This document shows positions 20,231 to 28,995 of a stretch of DNA of 64,000 nt, piece after piece (the first letter of the stretch is position 1; each line of letters opens with the position of its first letter). Source of the stretch: Polynucleobacter rarus (GTDB lineage Bacteria; Pseudomonadota; Gammaproteobacteria; Burkholderiales; Burkholderiaceae); NCBI RefSeq assembly GCF_003072505.1, contig NZ_NTGB01000001.1, positions 129,527 through 193,526 of the forward strand. Reading direction: 5' to 3'. A model generated the notes under the pieces. It was not told the DNA's origin. It did no database searches and was given only the letters and a program-made list of their open reading frames with translations. The position numbers and the translations under genes are program-made.

Positions 20231-21010
20231 ATGGCTCACTGGTTACACACCTTATCTAATTACCAAATTGGATTTATATTTGTATTTTCTTTTTTACTGA
20301 TTTCGGTGATTATCCCCGCAACGATCAGATATAAACTGGATTTAAATCCTAGAGATTCAATTGCAGCTGGTGCTGATGAGTCTTACAAAATGTTTATTAC
20401 ACTAGCTTTAGTGATGATTGGATTTAGCTTGGTGCAATTGCAAGGCGATCATAAGAACGTGGAGGATCTTGTTTCTAGAGAGGCAACACTTAATTTAAAA
20501 ATTGCAAGTTTGTTGACTCGTTATGAATCGGACGATGCCAATCAAGCAAAGGTTGCTTTGGTAAAGTACGTTCAGTCTATCGTTGATGATGAATGGCCTG
20601 AATTGCAAAATGATAAGGGAAGTGACACTACTGCCGTCAAACTGAAAGAGTTGACAAAAGCAATTAGTAACTTAACTCCACGTTCAAGCGAACAAGATAC
20701 CATAAAGGGAGATATAGACATTACCCTAACACAAGTGGTTGATATTAGAGATGCCCGGATAGCGACTACTAGGCTATATTTACAAACATATCTATGGGGA
20801 TCACTTTCTTGCTTCTTATCTGTATTGATATTCTTTGGATGGTTCATTAATCCATTGTCGAGAATGATCTTTTATGTAGGTGGGGTGACACTAGGTATCT
20901 CCATGCTGATATCGCTCATTTTCATACTGGAAGACCTCTATCGAGGGGAAAGTGCCCTGATACCAAAACCATTTTTAGACATTATTCCGATCATTATGAA
21001 ACCCGTATAG
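20231..21010 (+). CDS. DUF4239 (bestrophin-like) membrane protein
   Basis: This protein of 259 residues has an N-terminal membrane segment (about 14-33), a second hydrophobic stretch (about 53-67) and two C-terminal ones (about 185-205 and 212-232). Between them lies a soluble domain with LVSREATLNLKIASLLTRY and a later YVQSIVDDEWPEL. This matches the DUF4239 layout, in which an E-x-x-x-L helix and an EWP motif sit between the membrane pairs. DUF4239 proteins have no established biochemical role; the bestrophin-like label is a fold-level comparison only. An AAGGAT ribosome-binding site precedes the ATG. The gene begins 22 nt after the tpsA stop, so it is probably the third gene of the TPS operon. 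Such a partner is not a usual TPS accessory. Confidence 0.75.
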   Translation: MAHWLHTLSNYQIGFIFVFSFLLISVIIPATIRYKLDLNPRDSIAAGADESYKMFITLALVMIGFSLVQLQGDHKNVEDLVSREATLNLKIASLLTRYESDDANQAKVALVKYVQSIVDDEWPELQNDKGSDTTAVKLKELTKAISNLTPRSSEQDTIKGDIDITLTQVVDIRDARIATTRLYLQTYLWGSLSCFLSVLIFFGWFINPLSRMIFYVGGVTLGISMLISLIFILEDLYRGESALIPKPFLDIIPIIMKPV

Positions 21011-21445
21011 CCTCATTTTTTTAAAATGCAAATTTGGAATTAAGTGGATGATTAAACTTAATTCCAAATTCTTACATAAAGAGTATGGAAACTCTTTGAT
21101 CAATTTAACTGATTAATCAAATACCAACGACTATTTAGGTTATTAAGAAAAAAGTTCGTTGGATCAATCCTAACTAAGTTCAGCTCCCCCAAACATGGTA
21201 TGAATTTCACTAATTATCTTCGAATCCAAACTAAGGTTTAGTCAATTCAATTTAATCCAAAGTTGGCGTAGAAATTATCCGTTTAATAACTTTTGATAAT
21301 CTATATCTTCACACACATCGATTTAGGATATTTGATAATATAAAACTTCAGAGTTATCATCAAATTTTGCTCATGTCTCTGAGGATATTCACTGTAAGAA
21401 TGTCGTTGTTACAATTTAGCAAGCTTTATAAAATATTGGAGAAAA
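21011..21445. other. 435-bp intergenic region with two inverted repeats
   Basis: No gene is visible here. It separates the TPS operon from the secreted sulfatase-modifying-factor-like gene. It holds a perfect 14-bp inverted repeat (21031-21070) and a weaker 7-bp one, CCAACGA (21124-21130) with TCGTTGG (21156-21162). The remainder is AT-rich and probably carries the promoter of the next gene, but I could not pick boxes with confidence. Confidence 0.6.
21031..21070. terminator. 14-bp perfect inverted repeat after the TPS operon
   Basis: AATTTGGAATTAAG (21031-21044) pairs perfectly with CTTAATTCCAAATT (21057-21070) across a 12-nt loop, 21 nt after the DUF4239 stop. The position suits the end of the TPS operon. 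The stem is AT-rich and no U-run follows, so it may work as a mRNA-stabilising or Rho-assisted end rather than a classic intrinsic terminator. Confidence 0.5.
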
Positions 21446-22297
21446 ATGCATACTAAAGTTACATCAGCATATTTTGCTAAGCGGGTATGCCCTGGTATAT
21501 TTTATTTGCTTGCTCTAGTATTACTGGTTCAAGCCAAAGTAAATGCTAAAGAACCAAGCCTAGCCAAAACGATGGCGTTCATTTCAGAGGGGGCTTTCAC
21601 GATGGGCTCTAATGTGGGACCCGATGATGAAAAACCTGAACATACTACTTTTGTTAAAGCATTTTATCTAGATATTCTTCCGGTCAGTAATGCTGATTTT
21701 GCGCTTTTTCTTAACTCTCGTGGTCTGCAAAATCAGCAAGGTGAGAGCTTTTATGATGATGACGATCATGACGCTAGAATCCATCTCCAAAACTCAACAT
21801 GGCGAGCTGATCAGGGTTATGCATCACACGCCGTGAATGAAGTGAGTTGGGTCGGAGCGCGTGATTACTGCGCATGGTTAAATAAGAGATTGCCGACTGA
21901 GGCTGAGTGGGAAAAAGCAGCGCGTGGTCTAGATGGTCGGAAATATCCATGGGGTAACTCACCACCAAATGCCAAATTAGCGCTGTTTGGCGCACCCTTT
22001 AATTCATCAGCGCCAGTTGATGCTTTCCCAGAAGGAGCAAGTCCCTATGGAATTTTAGATATGGCCGGTAATCAATGGGAGTGGGTATCCAGCGCTTATC
22101 GTCTTTATCCTTACAAACAGGACGAAGGTAGAGAAAACCAAAGTGCGGGACCGGTCCGTGCAACGAGAGGTGGTGGACATGATTCAAATGCCCAAGAAAT
22201 TACTACTACCCAGCGAGGCAGATATTTATCCCGTAATCCCAAAGCGGGTCACCACAATATTGGTTTTCGGTGCGCAATGACGAATCAATCAGGTTGA
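21446..22297 (+). CDS. Secreted formylglycine-generating-enzyme-fold protein (SUMF1/EgtB-like)
   Basis: This protein has 283 residues. A signal peptide (hydrophobic core about 18-30, ending VNAKE) is followed by a complete FGE-sulfatase domain. It opens with FTMGSN, followed by EVSWVGARDYCAWLNKRLPT, EAEWEKAARG, DMAGNQWEWVSS, RATRGGGHDS and GFRCA. Genuine FGEs carry an active-site Cys pair just before the last block. Here the segment before GHHNIGFRC has no such cysteines, so formylglycine formation is unlikely. Many proteins with this fold are structural or have other enzymatic roles, so only the fold can be named. GGAGAAAA precedes the ATG as a good ribosome-binding site. The gene stands alone, between the TPS operon and a convergent Bug gene. 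Confidence 0.82.
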   Translation: MHTKVTSAYFAKRVCPGIFYLLALVLLVQAKVNAKEPSLAKTMAFISEGAFTMGSNVGPDDEKPEHTTFVKAFYLDILPVSNADFALFLNSRGLQNQQGESFYDDDDHDARIHLQNSTWRADQGYASHAVNEVSWVGARDYCAWLNKRLPTEAEWEKAARGLDGRKYPWGNSPPNAKLALFGAPFNSSAPVDAFPEGASPYGILDMAGNQWEWVSSAYRLYPYKQDEGRENQSAGPVRATRGGGHDSNAQEITTTQRGRYLSRNPKAGHHNIGFRCAMTNQSG

Positions 22298-22338
22298 TTA
22301 AATTTCTTAAATCTTTCCTTGTGCAATGAATGTATTAC

Positions 22339-23340
22339 TTAACCTGGATTGGCGCCAATTTTTTTAGCCAATTCTTTCATTGCCAGTAAATCTTTTTCAG
22401 TAAACTTTTTAAAATTATCTGGAGAAGATAAAACACTCACTAAACCTGCCTCTTCAAATTGTTTTTTTACCTGCGGGTCATCTAATGCTTTTACTATCTC
22501 TTGGTATAAACGATTTACTAATTCAGGAGGAGCCTTGGCTGGTAACCAAACACCAAACCAACCAATTAACTCATATCCTGTGACACCTGCTTCATGCATT
22601 GTTGGCACATCAGGTAATTCATTCCATCTAGTTGGACCAGTAATTGCTAGCGCTTTTAATTTACCACTCTGCACTAAAGAAAGTAAATTTTGTGTGCCCA
22701 CAAAACAAAGGTCGATATGACCCCCCATCAAATCAGTAATGGCTGGTGCTGTTCCTTTATATTCAATATCTTTCATTTTGATGCCAGTCATTGTTTTCAT
22801 CATTTCTGGGGCGATATAGGTAATATTGCCAATACCGGCTGCCCCATAATTTAAACCTTTAGTACTCGTCTTAGCATATTGAATAAATTCTGAAACTGAA
22901 TTAACTGGCATATTTGGATTGACCACAAAAAGCTGCCCATAATTTCTAGCTAGCATTGTTACTGGCGTGAAGTCTTTGATTGTGTCAAATGGAATATCAG
23001 CATTGAAGGCTGGGTTTGATGTCATCGAACCCGTAGATAGCAAAATCGTGTAACCATCTGGATTGGCCTTGGTAACAATACTCGGTCCAATAACACCACC
23101 TCCGCCGCCACGATTATCAACTAACACTGTTTGACCAGTCACAGTGCTCAAGCGTTGTGAAAGAATTCTTGCAATCGTATCAACCGGACCACCGACTGCA
23201 AAGGGAATAACAATTTTTACTGGCTTGTTTGGATAGTTTTGAAAAGAGGATTGTGCAAATGGCGTAGTCATAAGCAACATACTTGAAATACAAATATAGA
23301 AGTTCTTAAAAACTCTTGCACCTAAGCATGGTAAGTTCAT
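22339..23340 (-). CDS. Bug/TctC-family periplasmic solute-binding protein
   Basis: This 333-residue receptor belongs to the tripartite tricarboxylate transporter family. The signal peptide ends near TPFAQ (about residue 30). The mature N-terminal signature is YPNKPVKIVIPFAVGGPVD, followed by VLVDNRGGGGGVIG and NPDGYTILLSTG. The C-lobe has VPTMHEAGVTGYELIGWFGVWLPAKAP. No TctA/TctB membrane partner is near, so this is an orphan receptor. The substrate cannot be read from the sequence. AGGGG sits upstream of the ATG. It diverges from the next Bug gene (23525) across a 184-bp shared intergenic region. Confidence 0.92.
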   Translation of the reverse strand: MNLPCLGARVFKNFYICISSMLLMTTPFAQSSFQNYPNKPVKIVIPFAVGGPVDTIARILSQRLSTVTGQTVLVDNRGGGGGVIGPSIVTKANPDGYTILLSTGSMTSNPAFNADIPFDTIKDFTPVTMLARNYGQLFVVNPNMPVNSVSEFIQYAKTSTKGLNYGAAGIGNITYIAPEMMKTMTGIKMKDIEYKGTAPAITDLMGGHIDLCFVGTQNLLSLVQSGKLKALAITGPTRWNELPDVPTMHEAGVTGYELIGWFGVWLPAKAPPELVNRLYQEIVKALDDPQVKKQFEEAGLVSVLSSPDNFKKFTEKDLLAMKELAKKIGANPG

Positions 23341-23524
23341 TTTTATCCCCTTTTTTATTTTTAGAGTATCAGTAATTCCGAGGATTTTTATTTGAATTAG
23401 GGGTAATTACTAATCTCTAGATAGTAAATTTTTATTATTCTAAATTCGTACTCTTTCCTTTTTGAATTTTGACCTATCTATTTTTGAATTCATGTAAGAT
23501 AAATAAATAATAAGGAGACACACC

Positions 23525-24508
23525 ATGTGGAAAAAAATGGTTGTAAGTTTATCTATTTCTTTTTTGGGAATTAACTTTTGTTTTGCCCAGGATAAAAATT
23601 CCGGCACCTTTCCCCAACATATTATTAAGTTAATTGTCCCATTTACTCCGGGTGGACCTGCTGACAACTTAGCTCGCCCACTTGTAGAGATGTTAAATAA
23701 GCGATATGGGTATCAAATCATTGTGGAGAATAAGCCAGGGGCAAACACTGCGATCGCTGCACAATATGTTGCAAGATCTAATCCTGATGGTTATACACTG
23801 CTGTTTGCAAGTGACGCGGGGATGTCTTTAGCTCCAGCCACACAAAAAAATATTCCCTATGATCCAGCAAAAGACTTTGTCGCAGTTAGTATGGTTGCGC
23901 AATTAACGCAAGTGCTCTTTGTAAACGCTAATTTACCGGTAAAAAATGTCAAAGAGTTAGCTGACTTAGCGCGTAAGTCGCCCAACTCCCTGTCCTATGC
24001 TACCTATGGAATGGGCAGTCAAAGTCATGTCTCTACCGAAGCAATGGATCGACTCCTTAATATTGAAATGGTGCATATTCCCTACATTGGCGCCTCTACC
24101 GCCTTTCCAGATCTAATTTCTGGCAACACACAGGTAATGATGTCAGCCATTTCCGGACCTCTGCCTTATATTCGGGCGAATAAATTAAAGGCTTTAGCGA
24201 TGGTGGGACCAGAAAGACATAAATCACTACCGGAAGTTCCAACCATCAGTGAGGCAGGCCTTCCTGGCTTTGAATCAAGAGGCTGGTTTGGTGTGGTCGC
24301 GCCAGCAAAAACACCACCAGAGATTGTGAAATTATTGAGTGAGAAGATCTGGGAGATTTCACAAACAGAGGATTTTATTTCACAAGTAATAGATCGTCAG
24401 GGATTTGATGTGGCAAAAGTTAAACCTTCTGAATTTCCTGAGTTTTTAAAACAAGACCGAATTAAATGGAAAACGCTAGTAGATCAAATGGGTAATGCAT
24501 TAAATTAA
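23525..24508 (+). CDS. Bug/TctC-family solute-binding protein, upstream partner of CocE hydrolase
   Basis: This protein has 327 residues. Its signal peptide ends FCFAQ (about residue 22). The family signature is IKLIVPFTPGGPADNLARP, then IIVENKPGANT and SNPDGYTLLFASD. The C-lobe has VPTISEAGLPGFESRGWFG. AAGGAG is well placed before the ATG. Only 16 nt separate it from the following CocE/NonD hydrolase, so the two form an operon in which the receptor may bind the hydrolase's substrate or product. The same arrangement recurs at 44227-47034. Confidence 0.92.
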   Translation: MWKKMVVSLSISFLGINFCFAQDKNSGTFPQHIIKLIVPFTPGGPADNLARPLVEMLNKRYGYQIIVENKPGANTAIAAQYVARSNPDGYTLLFASDAGMSLAPATQKNIPYDPAKDFVAVSMVAQLTQVLFVNANLPVKNVKELADLARKSPNSLSYATYGMGSQSHVSTEAMDRLLNIEMVHIPYIGASTAFPDLISGNTQVMMSAISGPLPYIRANKLKALAMVGPERHKSLPEVPTISEAGLPGFESRGWFGVVAPAKTPPEIVKLLSEKIWEISQTEDFISQVIDRQGFDVAKVKPSEFPEFLKQDRIKWKTLVDQMGNALN

Positions 24509-24524
24509 TTTTTTAGGATAAAAC

Positions 24525-26273
24525 ATGATGCAAATGAAACAGGAAACGCGTGATGGAATGCAAATTGAATGGGACATGCCCATTCTCATGTCGGATGGTT
24601 TAACTCTCAGAGCTGACGTATTTCGACCCATCGGAGAGGGCCAGTTTCCAATTATTATGTCCTACGGGCCCTATGCGAAAGGCTTACATTTTCAAGAAGG
24701 CTATAAAAGCCATTGGGCGAGACTAACTAGGGCGGTTCCATCTTTACTAACGAAAACGAGTAATAAATACCAAAATTGGGAACTCGTCGATCCCGAAAGT
24801 TGGGTGCAAGATGGCTATGTCATTATCCGTATTGACTCGAGAGGTGCAGGCAGATCTCCAGGCTTGATGGACTGTTGGTCAGCACAAGAAACACAGGACT
24901 TTCATGAATGTATTGAATGGGCTGGTGAGCAAGCTTGGAGTAATGGGAAAGTGGGCTTAAACGGTATCTCTTACTATGCCATGAATCAATGGAATGTTGC
25001 TGCAACAAAGCCAAAGTATTTATCTGCTATCTGCCTGTGGGAAGGGTCCTCCGATTACTACAGAGAATTAGCAAGGCATGGTGGTATTCTGTGTGACTTT
25101 TTAGATACTTGGTATAAGCGTCAAGTGTTAGGTGTGCAACATGGTGTTGGCGACCGCGGATCTAAAAGTATTGTGACAAATGATCCAATTGCTGGCCCAT
25201 TAAATTTAAGTGATGAAGAGCTTCTTAGAAATCGATTAGAAATCGATTCTGAAGTGTTGAATCGAGAATTGATTGATGATTACTATTATGCACGGATGGC
25301 TGATTTTTCTCAAATAGACGTTCCCTTACTATCCACCGCCAATTGGGGTGGACAAGGTCTTCACCCAAGAGGAAACTACGAAGGCTATTTACGTTCAGCC
25401 TCAAAACAAAAATGGTTAGAAGTTCATGGCGATACACACTTTACCCATTTTTATAGTGAGTATGGCGAGCCATTGCAAAAGAAATTTTTTTCCTACTTTC
25501 TAAAAGGGGAAGATTCCGGTTGGGATAAACAAGCGCCTGTCTCCCTCAATATTCGCTGGCCAGGAGAGAAGTTCGTCTTACGTCCTGAGAACGAATGGCC
25601 TATCGCTCGAACTCAATGGACAAAATTTTATTTAAATCCCGAAAATCAAAGTCTAAGCCCTGAAAGAAACGCCGCTGAGAAAATCTTAAGCTATCAAACA
25701 ATGTCAGATGGAATTCGTTTCATGACGGCGCCGATGACTGAAGATTTAGAAATTACCGGTCCATTAGCAGCAAAATTAAGAATTTCCTCAGACACAATTG
25801 ATGCTGATTTATTTTTAGTTGTTGGCGTTTATGATCCTGAAGGCAAAGAGGTCGTCTTTATCGGTTCCAATGACCCAAGGACGCCAGTTGGACTGGGTTG
25901 GTTACGTGCATCCCATCGTAAAATTGATCCACAAAAATCGACTCCTTACCGTCCTTGGCATACTCATGACGAAAAACAACCGCTGATTCCAAATCAAGCG
26001 GAAGAGTTAGATGTCGAAATCTGGCCAACCTCTATAGTGGTTCCGAAAGGCTACCAGTTAGCCCTTAGCATTCGTGGTAAAGACTATGAATTCGATGGAA
26101 CCGCTGCACCAATTCCCAATGCGCCATTTCCAATGAAAGGTGTGGGGCCTTTTACGCATACTAATCCAAAGGATCGCCCACCACATATTTTTAATACGCT
26201 AAATCACATCCACTTCTCAAAGGACTTCACTCCCTATATTCTTTTACCTATTATTCCAGCTAAAAATGACTAG
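24525..26273 (+). CDS. CocE/NonD family hydrolase (X-Pro dipeptidyl-peptidase S15 type)
   Basis: This serine hydrolase has 582 residues. Its N-terminal alpha/beta-hydrolase domain has the nucleophile elbow NGISYYA with Ser149, and IRIDSRGAGRSPG upstream as the oxyanion region. A cap domain follows. The C-terminal beta-sandwich (about 380-end) starts near EDLEITGPLAAKLRISS and contains DADLFLVVGVYDPEGKEV and VEIWPTSIVVPKGYQLAL, as in cocaine esterase and PepX C-domains. The family cleaves esters or acyl-amides, and the substrate is not predictable here. There is no signal peptide, so it is cytoplasmic. It is co-transcribed with the Bug receptor upstream and is closely similar to the paralogue at 44227-45993. 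It starts MMQMK; either of the first two Met codons is possible. Confidence 0.9.
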   Translation: MMQMKQETRDGMQIEWDMPILMSDGLTLRADVFRPIGEGQFPIIMSYGPYAKGLHFQEGYKSHWARLTRAVPSLLTKTSNKYQNWELVDPESWVQDGYVIIRIDSRGAGRSPGLMDCWSAQETQDFHECIEWAGEQAWSNGKVGLNGISYYAMNQWNVAATKPKYLSAICLWEGSSDYYRELARHGGILCDFLDTWYKRQVLGVQHGVGDRGSKSIVTNDPIAGPLNLSDEELLRNRLEIDSEVLNRELIDDYYYARMADFSQIDVPLLSTANWGGQGLHPRGNYEGYLRSASKQKWLEVHGDTHFTHFYSEYGEPLQKKFFSYFLKGEDSGWDKQAPVSLNIRWPGEKFVLRPENEWPIARTQWTKFYLNPENQSLSPERNAAEKILSYQTMSDGIRFMTAPMTEDLEITGPLAAKLRISSDTIDADLFLVVGVYDPEGKEVVFIGSNDPRTPVGLGWLRASHRKIDPQKSTPYRPWHTHDEKQPLIPNQAEELDVEIWPTSIVVPKGYQLALSIRGKDYEFDGTAAPIPNAPFPMKGVGPFTHTNPKDRPPHIFNTLNHIHFSKDFTPYILLPIIPAKND

Positions 26274-26348
26274 AGTTCTTTAACAAGAATTTATTCTGTA
26301 AAATGAATTTTTTGAATCTGGATTGAAGTTATTGGTAGCGAATTCAGT

Positions 26349-26374
26349 AAATCCTCACATGAAGGCGGGGATTT
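26349..26374 (+). terminator. Hairpin with T-rich tail downstream of the CocE gene
   Basis: AAATCCTC (26349-26356) pairs with GGGGATTT (26367-26374) with one G-T wobble around a 10-nt loop. ATTTTA follows. It lies 76 nt after the hydrolase stop, in the gap between convergent genes, and is a reasonable intrinsic terminator. The sequence ATGAAGGCGGGGATTT also resembles IS200/IS605 end hairpins. Confidence 0.5.
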
Positions 26375-26445
26375 ATTTTAGGAGAATAAACAAAGTGCTG
26401 GCAGAAAAGTTGAGACTAATCCTACCTAATTAACTTTCCAGTAAT

Positions 26446-27339
26446 TTAGAATGCCTTTAAATACCGAATAGCCAGTAATCGATTCTGCATAAAACCATTC
26501 TGCACATCGATATCGCGCCCGTATTGAAGTGAGAATCTGCCAATATCAGTATAGGCAAGAGCACTAAGTAAGAAGCGTTGCGTATTCATCACATTATTTT
26601 GATAGACATTATTAATTTCAGTAGCCCCGCCAGTAACATAAAAATAGGAAGCGCCTAGCGTGAAGGTTTGATTAATTTTGTAGATGGGACCTAGTTGGGT
26701 AGTGATTACTGGCTTTTGAGTTAACGACGTATTTGTAGTTGAACCACAAGCTGCAGCGCATTGACTATTTCCACCAAACCACTGAGAGTCGATAGCAATA
26801 ATGCCTTCAAGGTTCTGAGTGATACGTTTTTGAAAGCCTACTTGTAAGTCAGAAGAGTAGCGATTGTTACCTACGTTGAAGGCTTGTGAGCTATTGTAAG
26901 AGCCAGTTGGCAGGATTAAATAGGCCGCTACAGCAAAGTATGTTCTAGTGTCATGATTGGCGTAGGGCCATATTGCCGTTGCTAAGGTCGTATCACCAAT
27001 GCCACTGCTTGAGGGATTAGTTGCGAGTGAACCTGATGGAGTGGTTGTTGCATAAGGTGCCTGTATAAAGGAAAGTCCTGGTAAGTCTCCAAAGGTATAA
27101 CTTCGAGATAATCTAGCGATGTAATTGACGTTATCAATTACTGGATTCGCATAGGGGCCAATTGTAGATACCGAGCCATTTTTGTAGAAATTGGTATTTT
27201 CAGTATTGAAGAATGAAACCATAGCAATGGTTCTATCAGGCAATGGTGCCACGATATCATTCGGTTGTAAATCCAACGCCCACCCAAGTAGAGGATGAAT
27301 TAAAACGGTCAGGAGAGCTATTTTACTTAAATAAGGCAT
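26446..27339 (-). CDS. Outer-membrane beta-barrel protein of the 'MetA-pathway of phenol degradation' family
   Basis: This protein has 297 residues with a signal peptide ending near LLGWA (about residue 21). The mature chain is rich in alternating aromatic and small residues, with YFAVAAYLILPTGSY, SSDLQVGFQKRITQNLEG and a terminal LLAIRYLKAF, typical of a barrel ending in an aromatic residue. The family (PF13557-like) is annotated from aromatic-degradation loci but is probably a general outer-membrane channel for hydrophobic or aromatic compounds. A paired Cys (CAAAC) sits in an extracellular-loop-like stretch. It converges with the CocE hydrolase and diverges from the SGNH esterase gene, so all three may deal with the same class of ester compounds; this is inference. 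Confidence 0.8.
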   Translation of the reverse strand: MPYLSKIALLTVLIHPLLGWALDLQPNDIVAPLPDRTIAMVSFFNTENTNFYKNGSVSTIGPYANPVIDNVNYIARLSRSYTFGDLPGLSFIQAPYATTTPSGSLATNPSSSGIGDTTLATAIWPYANHDTRTYFAVAAYLILPTGSYNSSQAFNVGNNRYSSDLQVGFQKRITQNLEGIIAIDSQWFGGNSQCAAACGSTTNTSLTQKPVITTQLGPIYKINQTFTLGASYFYVTGGATEINNVYQNNVMNTQRFLLSALAYTDIGRFSLQYGRDIDVQNGFMQNRLLAIRYLKAF

Positions 27340-27561
27340 CGTTATTTTTAATCAAATCGTTACATGGTATGGTTACATAATAATAAAAATATCTGACAAA
27401 CCGTGAATCTTAGATTAAATTAATATAGCATTTATTAAAATTAATTGTAGATCCTTTAATACATGCAATATTTTTTAACTTTCATTTTTTTATTAACAAT
27501 TGTTCGAGTAAGGACTTTGGTTCTTTTTAGGACTTTGGCACATAATAATAAGAGACAACTG

Positions 27562-28884
27562 ATGCGCAAATTTATATTTTTAGGATTACTATTTCTCGCC
27601 ACTTTTAGTCAGTTATCCTTCGCTCAAAAGGACAAGTGGGTAACCTCATGGGTTGGTTCGGTTCAAGGCCCTTACCCAGTCGGTAATCCATCGGCCCAAC
27701 CTAACTTAAGCCAAGTTTTTCCTTCAGCAGAAAATGGTGCTGTTAATCAATCCTTCCGCCTCATTGTGCGTCCCGATATTTGGGGAAATCGCACTCGTAT
27801 TCGCTTATCCAATGCGCTTGGAACACAACCAGTCACTTTTGATAATGTGTATGTGGGATTACAGTTGGGTAGTGCAGAGATCGTTAAAGGAAGCAATACA
27901 CTTGCGACCTTTGCAGGCAAAAAAACCATCACGATTGCTCCGGGGCAAGATGCCTGGAGTGATTCAGTGAATCTGCCATTTGTAAAAAAAATGGGGAATA
28001 CCAATTTAGAAGGTCGTAATCTCGCAGTAAGTTTTCATATCCCAAACGCTAGTGGACCGATGACATGGCATGCAAAGGCTCTCACCACATCCTATGTTAC
28101 GGCGCCTAACGCTGGCGCAAAAGCAAGCGAAGAGGTGGAATCAGTCTTCCCTTATTCTGTAGCCTCTTGGTTTTTCTTAGATGCTGTAGATATGTCTGCA
28201 CCAATTAATACCAAAGTGATTATGGCTTTTGGAGATTCAATTACAGATGGAACAGCTTCAACGATGAATGGCGATGACCGCTGGCCGGATGTTTTATCCC
28301 GTCGACTACATAAAGCATATGGCAATAAAGTAGTTGTACTAAATGCAGGTATTGGCGGAAATCAGGTAGCTGGACCAGCAGAGTACTCTCCAACTAAGCC
28401 ATTTCCAGGGGGTCCTTCCTCGAGTATGCGACTTGAGAGAGATGTCTTGAGTCTTTCTGGGATTTCGACATTAATTTGGCTAGAAGGAATTAATGATTTC
28501 AGTAAGAATGGTAATGCCACTACCCAGGTAGTACTCGATGGATTAACGGATGGTGTACGTCGTTTAAAAGCTGCTGGTATTAAGGTGGTTGGAGCAACAC
28601 TCACAACTGCGTTAGGCAGCACGAGCGCCGCTCATGGATTTCCCGAGCAGGATGAAAAGCGAAAGGTGTTTAATCAATTCATTAAAACCTCCCCGATTTT
28701 TTCTGGTTATATAGATTTTGATGAAGTAATCATAGATCCCTCAACCGGTCAAATGAAAGCTGAATTTGTTCCCGATAGTACTATTGGTGGACCCGGCGAT
28801 AAATTACATCCGAATCGAGTTGGATACCAAGCAATGGGGAATAGTATCAATTTGCTTCAACTCATGAACTTAAAGTCAAATTGA
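27562..28884 (+). CDS. Secreted SGNH/GDSL-type hydrolase
   Basis: I start it at ATG 27562 because MRKFIFLGLLFLATFSQLSFAQ is a clean signal peptide. The longer reading from 27463 adds 33 residues that would spoil it. The mature N-terminal half (about 25-210) is a beta-rich extra domain (GNRTRIRLSNALGTQPVTF). The catalytic SGNH domain follows, with GDSITDG (Ser226), GGNQVAG, EGINDF and DKLHPNRVGY (Asp413, His416). All four SGNH blocks are present. Such periplasmic or secreted enzymes hydrolyse acyl esters, often on polysaccharides; the substrate is unknown. It ends shortly before a structured intergenic segment (28895-28987). Confidence 0.9.
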   Translation: MRKFIFLGLLFLATFSQLSFAQKDKWVTSWVGSVQGPYPVGNPSAQPNLSQVFPSAENGAVNQSFRLIVRPDIWGNRTRIRLSNALGTQPVTFDNVYVGLQLGSAEIVKGSNTLATFAGKKTITIAPGQDAWSDSVNLPFVKKMGNTNLEGRNLAVSFHIPNASGPMTWHAKALTTSYVTAPNAGAKASEEVESVFPYSVASWFFLDAVDMSAPINTKVIMAFGDSITDGTASTMNGDDRWPDVLSRRLHKAYGNKVVVLNAGIGGNQVAGPAEYSPTKPFPGGPSSSMRLERDVLSLSGISTLIWLEGINDFSKNGNATTQVVLDGLTDGVRRLKAAGIKVVGATLTTALGSTSAAHGFPEQDEKRKVFNQFIKTSPIFSGYIDFDEVIIDPSTGQMKAEFVPDSTIGGPGDKLHPNRVGYQAMGNSINLLQLMNLKSN

Positions 28885-28894
28885 GTTCATGACA

Positions 28895-28987
28895 TACTGC
28901 CAAAGCAGTAACGGTGTTCTGTTACTTAGGCTGGTCAACCGGGCTCTTTAGGCTTTTGCCTTTCAAGCCTCTTCCTTTAGGGAGGGG
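28895..28987 (+). ncRNA. Chain of four stem-loops; IS200/IS605-end or omega-RNA-like remnant (tentative)
   Basis: Consecutive hairpins are TACTGC/GCAGTA (28895-28910), GTAAC/GTTAC (28908-28925, overlapping and so alternative to the first), AGGCTT/AAGCCT (28950-28970) and CCTCTTCC/GGGAGGGG with a TTTA loop (28968-28987). GAGTTGAC follows directly. The final hairpin and TTGAC ending resemble the right end of IS200/IS605-type elements, which encodes the 3' part of a TnpB guide RNA. No tnpB or tnpA gene is present. It could equally be a terminator region between convergent genes. Confidence 0.35.
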
Positions 28988-28995
28988 AGTTGACT

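Noticed and set aside
21446..22297. Formylglycine-generating sulfatase-modifying enzyme.
   Set aside because: The catalytic cysteine pair is missing in the expected segment and no sulfatase gene is adjacent, so only the fold is called.
22349..22720. Plus-strand frame of 123 codons opposite a Bug gene, and similar antisense frames at 36353, 46613, 50503, 57093 and 60871.
   Set aside because: They overlap well-supported genes on the other strand and have no domain or start-site support.
27463..27561. Extended N-terminus of the SGNH hydrolase.
   Set aside because: It would place a second hydrophobic leader before a clean signal peptide that begins at ATG 27562.
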